44,495 bases of DNA from an uncultured Akkermansia sp. (GCA_947632055.1 CANRNS010000007.1:1-44495); one strand, 5' to 3'; counted from the first letter of the stretch, positions 1-7,424 are shown. Numbers and translations are program-made. Notes: generated by a model not told the origin, from the letters alone.

Positions 1-3
1 TTA

Positions 4-64
4 TGATACAAATTTCGAGCAGAAGTGTAACCCATGTTGTGATACAAATGTGTTACCCATGTTG
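4..64. repeat. Direct repeats, probable insertion-sequence end
   Basis: Two copies of a composite unit stand side by side: TGATACAAA at 4-12 and 40-48, each followed by GTGTWACCCATGTTG at 25-39 and 50-64. The first copy has about 11 extra bases between the two parts. Repeated short boxes like these are typical of the ends of some transposons; many IS21-family elements carry multiple transposase-binding repeats at their ends. The acyltransferase frame to the right stops 6 bases from the repeats, which fits insertion into that gene. No transposase is visible because the element would lie to the left of the window. The exact element boundary cannot be fixed. Confidence 0.5.
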
Positions 65-69
65 AGGAA

Positions 70-489
70 CTACCGTCCGATGATATCCCCCCCCTGCATA
101 TGCACGTGGTCTTCCACGGTACAATCGCAAGATACGTTGCAGAAGTGTTGTATCACACATCCTTTGCCAACAGAGACTCCGCGGCGATATGTGGCATATA
201 TACTTATTAACGATATAAATTCTCCGCCGCGCTCCTCAATCATCTCCGTACATTTTTTGCGCCCCACAATATCCCCGATGGCACACACAAAGGCATCATC
301 AGGTCGCGGCATATAATCCGCAATACGTCCTACCACGGGAGGATACCCACTGAAGCGTCCTAATGGATCCTCCGTGTCGTCAATAAAACCCTTCACGACA
401 AATTCTTCCCCATAGCCGCGTGCTCCCTTGGCAAACTCCGACACTTCCCTCCCATATCCACCCGCTCCTATAATGATGAGATTTTTCAT
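70..489 (-). CDS. PglD/NeuD-family sugar O/N-acyltransferase, truncated at its 3' end
   Basis: The 139-residue product begins with the nucleotide-binding fold of sialic acid/bacillosamine acetyltransferases (MKNLIIIGAGGYGREVSEFA, with a GAGGYGR glycine-rich loop) and continues into the first turns of the left-handed beta-helix (GCVIQHFCNVSCDCTVEDHV, then a GGDIIGR end). Family members run to about 200-220 residues and keep the catalytic His and most hexapeptide turns in the part missing here. The frame ends at TAG 70-72, right beside the IS-like repeats at 4-64, so the gene is probably broken by insertion and inactive as an acetyl-CoA transferase. It is the last gene of the leftward polysaccharide operon and starts 15 nt after the preceding ATP-grasp gene. 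An intact version would acetylate an amino sugar or sugar precursor in the cytoplasm, in line with the DegT aminotransferase that heads the operon. Confidence 0.72.
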   Translation of the reverse strand: MKNLIIIGAGGYGREVSEFAKGARGYGEEFVVKGFIDDTEDPLGRFSGYPPVVGRIADYMPRPDDAFVCAIGDIVGRKKCTEMIEERGGEFISLISIYATYRRGVSVGKGCVIQHFCNVSCDCTVEDHVHMQGGDIIGR

Positions 490-504
490 ATCCTTTTACT
501 TCAT

Positions 505-1818
505 TCAAGCAACTTCCCTTTCAGTAGTGGTTAGGTAAACGACCTGTCGTTCGTTTCGAAAAAACCATGGAGATTTTCTTTCTTTAAATCGTTGATACTT
601 AATACTCCCCCCCCCGATTTTGTTATTTAAAATTCGTGATTCAAAATGTTCCGCATCCGGAGCAGGGCTTACGTAGAGGTACTGTGGTTCACAACGAGTT
701 AAATCCAACATGCCGCCAAGCTCATAATCCCATTTTGGGGGAGTCGGGCAAAAATATCCACCTCCCGTATGAAAGGTCATCTCCCCCAAATAAACACATT
801 CCCCGACCTCATAGAAATCCACGCGTATGTGCGGAAATGGCGCTGAAAGCTTACGCGCTATTTCTACCATTTTACGGAGGTTCTTTGGAACGGCATTCCC
901 CTCGTATACAGGAAATTGCCTTCTGATAGGGAGAGGATTTCCCTCGCAGTCGTAAAAAACTTTTGTATGGTGACCGTGATAACTCTCCACTTCTACCCAG
1001 AATAATTGAGGCTCTCCGTGAAAGCACATGAATTTGTAATCCCTGATATCTCCTTCTATATCTGGATCCTTTAGATACGGTTCCGCAATAATTTTTGTCT
1101 TACCACAACGGGGATTAGCGATTTCGCGATAAAAGGCTTTCATCCATTCGCGCGTCCACTCATCAAATTGAACTTTAATTTCATCCCGATTACATGTCTT
1201 CTTATCCTGGATAAATCGTATACCATACAATCCACCGGCACCCTGAGTAATTTTCAGAACGAAAGAATCGGGTAAGCCGTCAAAATCAATGTCAGTTGCA
1301 CGTTCCCAAACACCAAGCAAGGGAAGAGTCCAACCCTCTTCTCCCATTTTCTCCGCTATATATTGCTTAAATAAGTATTTATCAAAAATACGAGGCTGAT
1401 CCGGGTGACGATAGTGTAGTTTGAGCCAACATAGTTTTTCTGCAATAGTCGCCGGGTTATCCAAATTCGGAAAATAACCGCATCGTTCATAGAATTGCTG
1501 TGACACATACCATTCGTAGTCCTGTGCAGTAAAGCGGTCAACGCCATTCCAGATGAAATGATGATATTTATAACAGGAAAAAGCTTGATGGCTCGTCTCT
1601 CGCAATTGATTCGTTATACCCATTAAACCGTACCGAAACTGACGTTGGTTCCGTTTAATCTCACGTCGAATATTTTCCAATTCCTTCGCCTGCAAAGATA
1701 GCTTGTCTCGCAACAATCTCTTGCTACAATACGTAAACGTCATACCCAAGAAACAAAGCTGATAAAAGCAGTCGTCCCTTTCAATGCCAAAAAGTTTATG
1801 TTTTTTTACCGTTTCCAT
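505..1818 (-). CDS. TupA-like ATP-grasp protein (polysaccharide locus), copy 1
   Basis: This 437-residue protein matches the ATPgrasp_TupA family, named for a Bacillus teichuronopeptide protein and common in surface-polysaccharide loci. The N-terminus (about residues 1-60) has the KHKLFGIE...LCFLGMTF motif seen in many glycan-locus proteins, then a basic, probably coiled segment. The core runs from DYEWYVSQQFYERCGYFPNL through EKLCWLKLHYRHPD to the ATP-grasp lid and metal region (FVLKITQGAGG, IIAEPYLKD, DYKFMCFHGEPQ, IRVDFYEVGECVYLGEMTFH). It probably ligates or transfers a substituent during glycan assembly in the cytoplasm; the substrate is unknown. Near the 3' end a run of nine G (three Gly codons) lies at 607-615 and keeps the frame open. 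The gene begins 9 nt after the frame-corrected end of copy 2, as in a tight operon. Base composition is more AT-rich than in the genes to the right. Confidence 0.8.
   Translation of the reverse strand: METVKKHKLFGIERDDCFYQLCFLGMTFTYCSKRLLRDKLSLQAKELENIRREIKRNQRQFRYGLMGITNQLRETSHQAFSCYKYHHFIWNGVDRFTAQDYEWYVSQQFYERCGYFPNLDNPATIAEKLCWLKLHYRHPDQPRIFDKYLFKQYIAEKMGEEGWTLPLLGVWERATDIDFDGLPDSFVLKITQGAGGLYGIRFIQDKKTCNRDEIKVQFDEWTREWMKAFYREIANPRCGKTKIIAEPYLKDPDIEGDIRDYKFMCFHGEPQLFWVEVESYHGHHTKVFYDCEGNPLPIRRQFPVYEGNAVPKNLRKMVEIARKLSAPFPHIRVDFYEVGECVYLGEMTFHTGGGYFCPTPPKWDYELGGMLDLTRCEPQYLYVSPAPDAEHFESRILNNKIGGGSIKYQRFKERKSPWFFRNERQVVYLTTTEREVA
607..615 (-). repeat. Poly-G(9) tract inside TupA-like copy 1
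   Basis: Nine consecutive G on the coding strand encode Gly-Gly-Gly in ...NNKIGGGSIKYQ, about 33 codons before the stop. The paralog at 1926-2960 has a seven-G tract at the homologous place, where the frame is broken. G tracts this long are classic slipped-strand hot spots. Confidence 0.85.
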
Positions 1819-1925
1819 ATGTTTTACTTAATCAGGCAGCCTCTCGTCCGGTAATAGTCCAGTAAACGGCTTGGCATTTGGTCCCGGACAATCGAAAAGA
1901 CATTGGCGATCTAAATTGTTGATTC

Positions 1926-2960
1926 TTAATACCCCCCCAATTTGTTATTGAACATTCTCGGAGTAATTGCCATATAGCCCCCCTCAGAATGGAAGGTCAT
2001 TTCACCAACATAAACGCGACCGGAAACCTCATAAAAATCAACACGGATATGCGGAAATCCGGATGATAAATGCCGAGACAGTTTCAACATCGTATCTAAA
2101 TGCCGTGGACGAATGTTACCATTAAAACTGGGGAAATTTATCCTCACAGGTAATAGCCGACCTGAGCAATCGTACACGTTTCTCCGATGCCCGAAACCAT
2201 AGCGCTCTCGATCTATCCAATAAAACTGGGGCTCACCGTTGAGGCATGTGAATTTAAAATCTGTTAAACACTCACACCCCGGCTCATCCTCCAAATATTC
2301 TTCTGCAATGATACGATTGCGTATGTTACGAGCCTCGGCCACTTCGTAGTAGTGTGCCCTCATCCACGGTCGCGTCCATTCATGAAAAAGATAACGCACC
2401 TCATCACAATCAATCTTATCCTTGTTCTGCACCACCCTGATGCCATATTGCCCGCCGCCACCGGCCGTTATTTTTAGGACAAAACGCTGCGGCAGGGAAT
2501 CAAAGTCAATATCTGCGGGATCGTCCCACACGCCCAGTAGGCGCGCCGTATACTCCTCTCCAAGTTTCTCAGCAATGTAATTCTTGAACTCCAGCTTATC
2601 ACAAATGCGACTGTAATCCGGATGACGGTAATGCAACTTAAGCCAGCAGAGCTTCTCTGACAAAGTTTTTGGATTCTTCAAATTCGGGTAAAATCCAAGT
2701 CGTTCGTAAAAATGCGATGCCACGTACCACTCATAATCTTGTGCAGTAAATTTTTCCTCGTTGCTCCACAGGAAAACGTTCCATCTTGCGGCAGAACGAG
2801 CATTATATTCTGCAGCGCCAAGTCTCTGCTCGAGTTGCTGAATTTTTTTGCTCATTAGCTTCTTACTGCGAAACTTAAAACCGATACCGAAAAGACGCAG
2901 TTTGTAGAAACTGTCTCCTCTCTCCACTCCGAAGAACTTGTGTTTTTTAATAGTTTTCAT
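1926..2960 (-). CDS. TupA-like ATP-grasp protein, copy 2, C-terminus shifted out of frame at a G7 tract
   Basis: This 344-residue paralog of the neighbouring ATP-grasp gene shares the N-terminal KKHKFFGVERGDSFYKL motif, DYEWYVASHFYERLGFYPNL, EKLCWLKLHYRHPD, FVLKITAGGGGQYGIR, IIAEEYLED and IRVDFYEVSGRVYVGEMTFH. As written it stops at TAA 1926-1928, just after a seven-G run (1932-1938). One more G would extend it by about 34 residues to a stop at 1828-1830, giving an ending (LLPDERLPD) like that of the upstream remnant (TPDEQLPD) and leaving 9 nt to the next start codon. This argues that the full gene is 1828-2960 and is seen here in a shifted state. Compared with copy 1 it also lacks about 33 residues just before the G tract. 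The function is inferred to be the same as copy 1, perhaps on another substrate. Confidence 0.78.
   Translation of the reverse strand: MKTIKKHKFFGVERGDSFYKLRLFGIGFKFRSKKLMSKKIQQLEQRLGAAEYNARSAARWNVFLWSNEEKFTAQDYEWYVASHFYERLGFYPNLKNPKTLSEKLCWLKLHYRHPDYSRICDKLEFKNYIAEKLGEEYTARLLGVWDDPADIDFDSLPQRFVLKITAGGGGQYGIRVVQNKDKIDCDEVRYLFHEWTRPWMRAHYYEVAEARNIRNRIIAEEYLEDEPGCECLTDFKFTCLNGEPQFYWIDRERYGFGHRRNVYDCSGRLLPVRINFPSFNGNIRPRHLDTMLKLSRHLSSGFPHIRVDFYEVSGRVYVGEMTFHSEGGYMAITPRMFNNKLGGY
1932..1938 (-). repeat. Poly-G(7) tract at the frameshift of TupA-like copy 2
   Basis: Seven G on the coding strand lead straight into TAT TAA. With eight (or five) G the frame reads on to a stop at 1828-1830 and ends in the same style as its relatives. 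It is homologous in position to the G9 tract of copy 1. Confidence 0.8.
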
Positions 2961-2970
2961 ATCTTCTAAC

Positions 2971-3147
2971 TTAATCAGGCAGCTGCTCGTCTGGAGTGTG
3001 TTTCAATAGACGACTAGACATTCTGTTTGAGAGCATCTCCGAGACACCCTTACCAGATCATTGATACTCAATATCTCCCATCCTTATTATACCATTTGAA
3101 AATTGTGATCCCTTGCAAGACACGTCCAACACATCGCCAAACATTTT
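2971..3147 (-). pseudogene. C-terminal remnant of a third TupA-like gene
   Basis: Between the glycosyltransferase-like gene and copy 2, the minus strand still reads FGDVLDVSCKGSQF and SNGIIRMGDIEYQ. These align with LGGMLDLTRCEPQY and SRILNNKIGGGSIKYQ of copy 1. A TGA at 3058-3060 stands where copy 1 has CGA (Arg). Beyond it the same frame continues for 28 codons to ...TPDEQLPD and TAA at 2971-2973, exactly the tail length of copy 1. The body of the gene is gone, which suggests a deletion between paralogs. The remnant has no G tract. Confidence 0.68.
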
Positions 3148-3166
3148 TCTTTTTGTTCCCTCATTT

Positions 3167-4339
3167 TCATGCTGCGCTGAGCGTATTGGGTTGGCCGGGT
3201 AGCAGGTGATACCTTCCGGCGTAGAAGGAACGCAGGTTTTCCATATATTCATCCTTAGGGTACACCTGCGCGAGGTGAGCGTTGGTTCGGGTAATCAAGG
3301 CGTAGTAGGCGGGGGGATCAGCGGCGAGCGAGCGTATGAATGAAGGAGCCTGCTCGACAAAAGCATCCCACGAAGCGAAGACCTGGGGAAATTCTTTCCA
3401 CGCAGAAGAAGGAAAAAAGGTATCGTTGTACACAGCAAGGCCAACACTACCCACGGCAAGAGGCTGGATAAAATAGGAATCAAAACCCTCGCCAAAGGTA
3501 AGCACGAAGGAAGAACGTGCAATGAGCTCCATGTACTCGTTGAAAGTGATGCCCTTGATGAGGTGCAGCTCGTAGTCAGGAAGGGCTCGGCAGAGATGCT
3601 CCAGCACCTGCTCCTTCTCCGGGCAGACATCCGGCGAATAGGCAATGATCTTTTCCTTTCTCTCAAAGGGAACGGATGGATAAGCAGAAATGTCAATGCG
3701 CACGGAGAAAAGATGCACCGGCATGCCGTAAGTATCCGCAAGATCCTGCGTGAGGTTACGTCTGAAGGCAAGCGTCTGAGTGACCCGAGGAGAAAGGGAA
3801 GAGAGCGGGCGCACGGCCTCCGGCGGAGGCATGAGCTGCATATTCTGATTGAGGATATTGAGATGCAGGTGCTGCAAGGAATGCAGGAGACGGCGGTGAA
3901 CACCGGAAAGGCAGCTCACGAAGCGACCGGCAAGGTACTCCGGGATATGCAGAATGACTTTCCCTTGCCAAGTACGAAGCAGAGACATAAGCTGTCCCCA
4001 GAGGAAAACATGCTCCTCGTTCCGGAAAAGGTCATTGTGGGCATGTGACAAAGCGCCCGGTTCCGTCACCAAAAGACAGGTCGCTGTCGGCAGGAGTGTG
4101 CGGGTGGTGCGGCACAGACTGTAAATCGACATGACGCCCGCGCTGATGAGGGCATACCCCGGAACAATGAATACGACGAGCGTGTCTGAATTTTGCAAAT
4201 GAACCGATTCCTTCCATGCGCGTGTCTGGCGACGACGGGCAAGGACCGTGTCAACGTAACGCCACAGCTTGCTGACGCGTATCTTCAGCCCGAAGATCGT
4301 AAGCACCCTGTGCCCCTCCTCTGAGGAAATCCATTTCAT
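3167..4339 (-). CDS. Glycosyltransferase-like protein of the polysaccharide operon
   Basis: I do not recognise this 390-residue protein with certainty. It begins with a short amphipathic region (RVLTIFGLKIRVSKLWRY), then VVFIVPGYALISAGVMSIYSL, which resembles the first beta-strand and glycine loop of GT-B-like proteins from O-antigen loci. It ends with a segment (RSSFVLTFGEGFDSYFIQPLAVGSVGLAVYNDTFFP) that looks like the donor-side half of a GT-B fold. There is no signal peptide and no clear membrane segment, so it is probably cytoplasmic. Its ATG overlaps the stop of the upstream aminotransferase in an ATGA arrangement (4336-4339), implying translational coupling and a shared pathway. The likely role is transfer or processing of a sugar during surface-glycan assembly; donor and acceptor are unknown. 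Confidence 0.55.
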   Translation of the reverse strand: MKWISSEEGHRVLTIFGLKIRVSKLWRYVDTVLARRRQTRAWKESVHLQNSDTLVVFIVPGYALISAGVMSIYSLCRTTRTLLPTATCLLVTEPGALSHAHNDLFRNEEHVFLWGQLMSLLRTWQGKVILHIPEYLAGRFVSCLSGVHRRLLHSLQHLHLNILNQNMQLMPPPEAVRPLSSLSPRVTQTLAFRRNLTQDLADTYGMPVHLFSVRIDISAYPSVPFERKEKIIAYSPDVCPEKEQVLEHLCRALPDYELHLIKGITFNEYMELIARSSFVLTFGEGFDSYFIQPLAVGSVGLAVYNDTFFPSSAWKEFPQVFASWDAFVEQAPSFIRSLAADPPAYYALITRTNAHLAQVYPKDEYMENLRSFYAGRYHLLPGQPNTLSAA

Positions 4340-5448
4340 GACGACTTGAGAGCGAGGTGGAGGGTAAGGCAGACGCGTTCCACGTCTTCCGAGGTCATCC
4401 CATCAGAGAGAGGAAGACAGGCAATGCGCGAAGCGATGTCCTGCGCGACCGGGCAGGAGGACTTATCCGTGACATGCGGTATAAGATTCAGAGCCGGAAA
4501 GAAATAACGGCGCGGGTAAATCTCCTGCGCAGCGAGCGCGGCAAATACTTTCTTCAGCTGCGCCTCATCCCGGAAGAGTACGGGATAATAGCCATAATTA
4601 GGCTCGAGATCCGGCTGGTCAGAGGGATGCTCCACGACGCCCGCCAATAATGAGTCATACTGCTCACAGATGCGCTGTCGCCGACAGATGATTTCGCGAA
4701 CGTGGGGAAGAATAGCCAACCCCATGGCTGCGTGAAGCTCAGACATCTTAGCATTGATGCCAACGCAGAAATGTTCATCGCCATTGTGACCGAACCGCCT
4801 CATCAGATCCATTTTCGCCGCAAGCTCCGGATCTCGCGTGATGACGGCTCCTCCCTCTACCGTGTGGAAGAGTTTGGTCGCATGAAACGAACAGGTAGAA
4901 ATATCACCGTATGAAAGAAGCGATTTCCCCTTGTAACGTGCGCCAAAAGCGTGCGCGCCATCGTATATAACAGGCAGTTTGTGGTCTGCGGCTATCGTGC
5001 GGATCGCGTCTGTGTCGCAGGAGTAGCCAAACACATGAACCGGCAAAATGGCCCGCGTGTGCGGCGTGATCGCTGCTTCAATTTTGCCAGGATCTATGGT
5101 GAAATGTTCCGGCTCAATATCGACAAAGATAGGCGTACAATGTTCCCAAAGGATGCTGTGCGCCGTGGCAACGTACGAAAAGGGAGTCGTGACGACCTCC
5201 CCTCCCCGAGCCCCCACCGCTGTCAGGGCTATCTGCAAGGCCAGCGTACCATTCGCTACAACGAGTGCTCCCCTGACTCCCAAACAAGTATCCAATTCCC
5301 TCTGCAGACGACATACGTTCCCGCCCTGATTGGTCAACACACGGTTGTCCCATATTCCTCTCAGAAGTTCAATGTATTCCCCCAAGGGCGGAAGATAGGA
5401 GCGCGTCACGCGCAAAGGTTTCTGGCAAACCACACTCCCGTTCACCAT
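4336..5448 (-). CDS. DegT/DnrJ/EryC1/StrS-family sugar aminotransferase
   Basis: This PLP-dependent enzyme transfers an amino group to a nucleotide-linked keto-sugar. Hallmarks are NGTLALQIAL (phosphate-binding region), YDGAHAFGARYKGK (Asp that contacts the PLP ring nitrogen) and CSFHATKLFHTVEGGAVIT, whose Lys forms the Schiff base. FGHNGDEHFCVGINAKMSELHAAMGL is the usual substrate-loop region. The frame is open to 5493, but I chose the ATG at 5448. A GGAGAGA Shine-Dalgarno sequence lies 6 nt before it, and family members usually start a short way before the VTRSYLPPL-type motif. It heads the leftward polysaccharide operon, and a 21-bp palindrome lies about 70 nt upstream. The product is likely an amino sugar that the acyltransferase at the operon's end would have acetylated. 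Confidence 0.88.
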   Translation of the reverse strand: MVNGSVVCQKPLRVTRSYLPPLGEYIELLRGIWDNRVLTNQGGNVCRLQRELDTCLGVRGALVVANGTLALQIALTAVGARGGEVVTTPFSYVATAHSILWEHCTPIFVDIEPEHFTIDPGKIEAAITPHTRAILPVHVFGYSCDTDAIRTIAADHKLPVIYDGAHAFGARYKGKSLLSYGDISTCSFHATKLFHTVEGGAVITRDPELAAKMDLMRRFGHNGDEHFCVGINAKMSELHAAMGLAILPHVREIICRRQRICEQYDSLLAGVVEHPSDQPDLEPNYGYYPVLFRDEAQLKKVFAALAAQEIYPRRYFFPALNLIPHVTDKSSCPVAQDIASRIACLPLSDGMTSEDVERVCLTLHLALKSS

Positions 5449-5516
5449 CGCGTTCTCTCCGTGTTCAGCCCCGTTGTGTCCAATGCGTGCCATTTAATCT
5501 ACCGCGTCGCCCCGAT

Positions 5517-5537
5517 TATCTCTTTTTGAAAGAGATA
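5517..5537 (-). promoter_or_regulatory. 21-bp palindrome at the polysaccharide operon promoter
   Basis: TATCTCTTT and AAAGAGATA flank TTG. On the minus strand the right arm runs into GATAAT, a good -10 box, which would start transcription about 60 nt before the aminotransferase ATG at 5448. The same palindrome recurs four times at 42119-42607. A regulator bound here would overlap the -35 to -10 region. Confidence 0.6.
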
Positions 5538-5580
5538 TACTTGGGACAATGAATCAACTTATTGCATGTTAGGAACTCAT

Positions 5581-5603
5581 GATATTTTGCAATTCAAAAT
5601 ATC
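5581..5603. repeat. Perfect 9-bp inverted repeat
   Basis: GATATTTTG, five bases, CAAAATATC. It has no clear U tract on either side and lies more than 40 nt outside the polysaccharide operon promoter. It could be an operator or a cruciform; the role is unknown. Confidence 0.5.
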
Positions 5604-5685
5604 GTTGAATGCGCCCGGCAATCCCTCTAAGCGAAAATAATCCTTAGTGATTTTTATTCAAAAATATGTGATTTTAAGCTTGATA

Positions 5686-5704
5686 ATCTCTTTCAAAAAA
5701 CGAT
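5686..5704 (+). promoter_or_regulatory. Degenerate copy of the 21-bp palindrome
   Basis: ATCTCTTTCAAAAAACGAT keeps the left arm and centre of the palindrome, but the right arm is decayed. It is followed by GCTCGC, similar to the CGCTGCTC after the copy at 42258. It is probably a relic. Confidence 0.35.
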
Positions 5705-5733
5705 GCTCGCACCTTCTTCGATTCACCCCGTGG

Positions 5734-5829
5734 CGAATCATGATGGTGGCATTCAAAACTCCTCCTGCATCATTCATGATTCGAGCAAATCTATACAACG
5801 CGCATATGATCAATATATCGCAAATTATC
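5734..5829 (+). repeat. Dispersed ~95-bp repeat, copy 1
   Basis: This stretch is clearly related to 11575-11660: shared blocks include AATCATGATG, CCTGCAT, TTCATRATTCGA, AAATCTA and ATCAATA. It carries a perfect 10-bp inverted repeat, CGAATCATGA (5734-5743) with TCATGATTCG (5774-5783), so it may fold or be a small palindromic mobile repeat. It lies upstream of ribH. Confidence 0.6.
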
Positions 5830-5925
5830 AACGGATTATCATTCTTGAAAGACCATTTTCGTCGTCTGCGGGGTTGCGTTTTTCCTGGGACAGCGTGGGT
5901 TGCCCTGGATCAAAGTTTCTTCTTC

Positions 5926-5954
5926 TTGACAAGGAGGAGGGGATGAGCTATGCT
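5926..5954 (+). promoter_or_regulatory. Promoter of ribH-nusB-ftsY-rlmN
   Basis: TTGACA at 5926-5931 and TATGCT at 5949-5954 are separated by 17 nt, a near-consensus housekeeping promoter. The leader to the ribH ATG at 6002 is about 40 nt and contains no riboswitch that I can recognise. Confidence 0.7.
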
Positions 5955-6001
5955 TCGCGGCGGGTGCAAAAGCACCTCGCCGTACACATCCCAAAGCTGC
6001 T

Positions 6002-6478
6002 ATGTCCAGAGAAAGCACCATGAACCCGCCGATGGAGGGACGCGACATACGCGTTACCATTGTGGCATCGGAATACAACAAACGCTACACGGACGCTCTA
6101 TTGGGGAATTGCAGGGAGGAGCTGGCGAGGTTGGCTCCGAACGCGCGAGTGGACGTGCGGCGCGTGCCGGGGGCATTTGAAGTGCCGGTCATGGTGAACC
6201 GGGCTCTGGCGATGGCGGAGCATTGCAGGCCGCATGTAGTGATCGCCCTCGGGGTGATCCTGCGTGGGAGTACGGCTCATGCTGACCTGATAGGCGAGGC
6301 GATCACCCGGGAGTTGCTCCATGCCGCGTGCAAGAGCCTGGTGCCTGTCATTCACGAGGTATTGCTGCTGCAGGATGAGCAGCAGGCAGAGGAGCGTTGT
6401 CTAGGAGATTCGCTCAACCGGGGGCGCGAGGCCGCGCGCGCAGCCGTAGCCATGTTCCAGGCCACCCAGATGAATTAA
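6002..6478 (+). CDS. ribH: 6,7-dimethyl-8-ribityllumazine synthase
   Basis: RibH condenses 5-amino-6-ribitylamino-uracil with 3,4-dihydroxy-2-butanone 4-phosphate, the penultimate step of riboflavin synthesis, in the cytoplasm. Family motifs are present in order: VASEYNKRYTDALL (N-terminal substrate strand), VPGAFEVPVMV, ALGVILRGSTAHADLI with the conserved general-acid His, and PVIHEVLLLQDEQQAEERC, a divergent form of the usual GVLT..EQA..R segment. The length of 158 residues is normal. Starts at 6002 or at the Met six codons later are both possible, as neither has a strong Shine-Dalgarno. It is the first gene of a four-gene operon; ribH followed by nusB is a common order in bacteria. Confidence 0.9.
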   Translation: MSRESTMNPPMEGRDIRVTIVASEYNKRYTDALLGNCREELARLAPNARVDVRRVPGAFEVPVMVNRALAMAEHCRPHVVIALGVILRGSTAHADLIGEAITRELLHAACKSLVPVIHEVLLLQDEQQAEERCLGDSLNRGREAARAAVAMFQATQMN

Positions 6479-6494
6479 GCCCCGTTTCACGAAC

Positions 6495-7409
6495 ATGCTC
6501 AACCAACGAGGAATCCGCAAATCGGCATTGCTGCTGCTCTATGCGATGGAAGCGCAGGGAGTCACTCCCGAATCGCAAGAGACCTTTCCCTTTGACGCCT
6601 ATTGGACGCTCGTCTCCGAAAATGACAACAAGCGGTACGCAAAAGCGCTGGCGAAAGCTGTGCTGCACGAGATTCGCGCGTACGATGAACTGCTCACGTT
6701 GCTGCAACCACGCACAGCGGCTTTCTGCGCTGCCGCCGCCACTCTGACCAAGCCGCAGACGCTACCGGCACGGGCGCAGGAGCTGCTCAACCTGCTGCAA
6801 ACCCTGCCCGAGCCGATCCTCTATTTACGTCGGCAAACAGAAAAGGCGGTTGACGAACAAAGAGACGAGGAGCTTCGGCAACAGAGTGAGAAAGTGATTC
6901 ACACCTGCGAAAAAATCCATGCGCTTGCGGAAGATATCTTGTCCACCTTGGAGAGCGAAACTCGGGGGGTAACCGAGGCATACGCCGCCGCGCTGCGTCG
7001 AGTGCAGAAAGCATGCGCCGGTTGTGCGCAGCTTGCCCACCCGGATCGCATCAAGCCTCGCCATGAACACGCCGACCTCGTGCACTACACAGAAACCTTG
7101 AACCAACGTCGACCGCTTACCGAACAACTTGCAAAGAACATCTACGCCCGCCGCCAGGAATGGGAAAAACTTCTGCACGACTTGCTGCGCAATTATGTGC
7201 CCGACAGGCTCAACGCACTGGACCGCTGCATTCTCTACATCGCTTTTTACGACCTTGTGGAACGCGATCTCGACCCGGGCATCGTCATTTCTGAGGCCTG
7301 CCTTCTCGCGGATGAATATTCCGGCGGCAAGAGCGCTCCTTTCATCCACGGCATCATTGCCACGGCCATCATGCAACTGAAGCCGAAGTCCTACCAATCC
7401 AAGCCCTAG
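6495..7409 (+). CDS. nusB: Transcription antitermination factor NusB with a long central insertion
   Basis: NusB binds boxA RNA with NusE (S10) and supports rRNA antitermination. The N-terminal helix (RGIRKSALLLLYAMEAQG, residues 5-22) and the C-terminal half (NYVPDRLNALDRCILYIAFYDL...GIVISEACLLADEYSGGKSAPFIHGIIATAI, about 225-295) are canonical. Usual NusB proteins have about 130-170 residues; this one has 304. The extra roughly 150 residues are Ala, Leu, Glu and Gln rich and predicted helical, and hold a CAGCAQL segment. The insertion is in frame and the open frame is clean, so it looks like a lineage expansion and not a fusion error. The gene starts 16 nt after ribH and ends 15 nt before ftsY. 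Confidence 0.88.
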   Translation: MLNQRGIRKSALLLLYAMEAQGVTPESQETFPFDAYWTLVSENDNKRYAKALAKAVLHEIRAYDELLTLLQPRTAAFCAAAATLTKPQTLPARAQELLNLLQTLPEPILYLRRQTEKAVDEQRDEELRQQSEKVIHTCEKIHALAEDILSTLESETRGVTEAYAAALRRVQKACAGCAQLAHPDRIKPRHEHADLVHYTETLNQRRPLTEQLAKNIYARRQEWEKLLHDLLRNYVPDRLNALDRCILYIAFYDLVERDLDPGIVISEACLLADEYSGGKSAPFIHGIIATAIMQLKPKSYQSKP

Positions 7410-7424
7410 TGTCGTCCCACTGCC

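Larger units (their letters stand above)
5494..6001. other. AT-rich intergenic region between the polysaccharide operon and ribH
   Basis: No convincing gene lies here; the open frames are short and without family signals. It holds the 21-bp palindrome (5517-5537), a perfect 9-bp inverted repeat (5581-5589 with 5595-5603, loop of 5), a degenerate palindrome (5686-5704), one copy of a dispersed repeat of about 95 bp (5734-5829) and the ribH promoter (5926-5954). Confidence 0.7.

Noticed and set aside
3295..4254. Open frames on both strands over the glycosyltransferase-like gene
   Set aside because: They overlap a longer frame that is coupled by ATGA to the aminotransferase and has sensible protein composition; the alternatives are Arg/Ser-rich shadows.
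5647..6023. Two overlapping plus-strand frames of about 100 codons upstream of ribH
   Set aside because: They run through the dispersed repeat and the ribH promoter and show no recognisable protein features.
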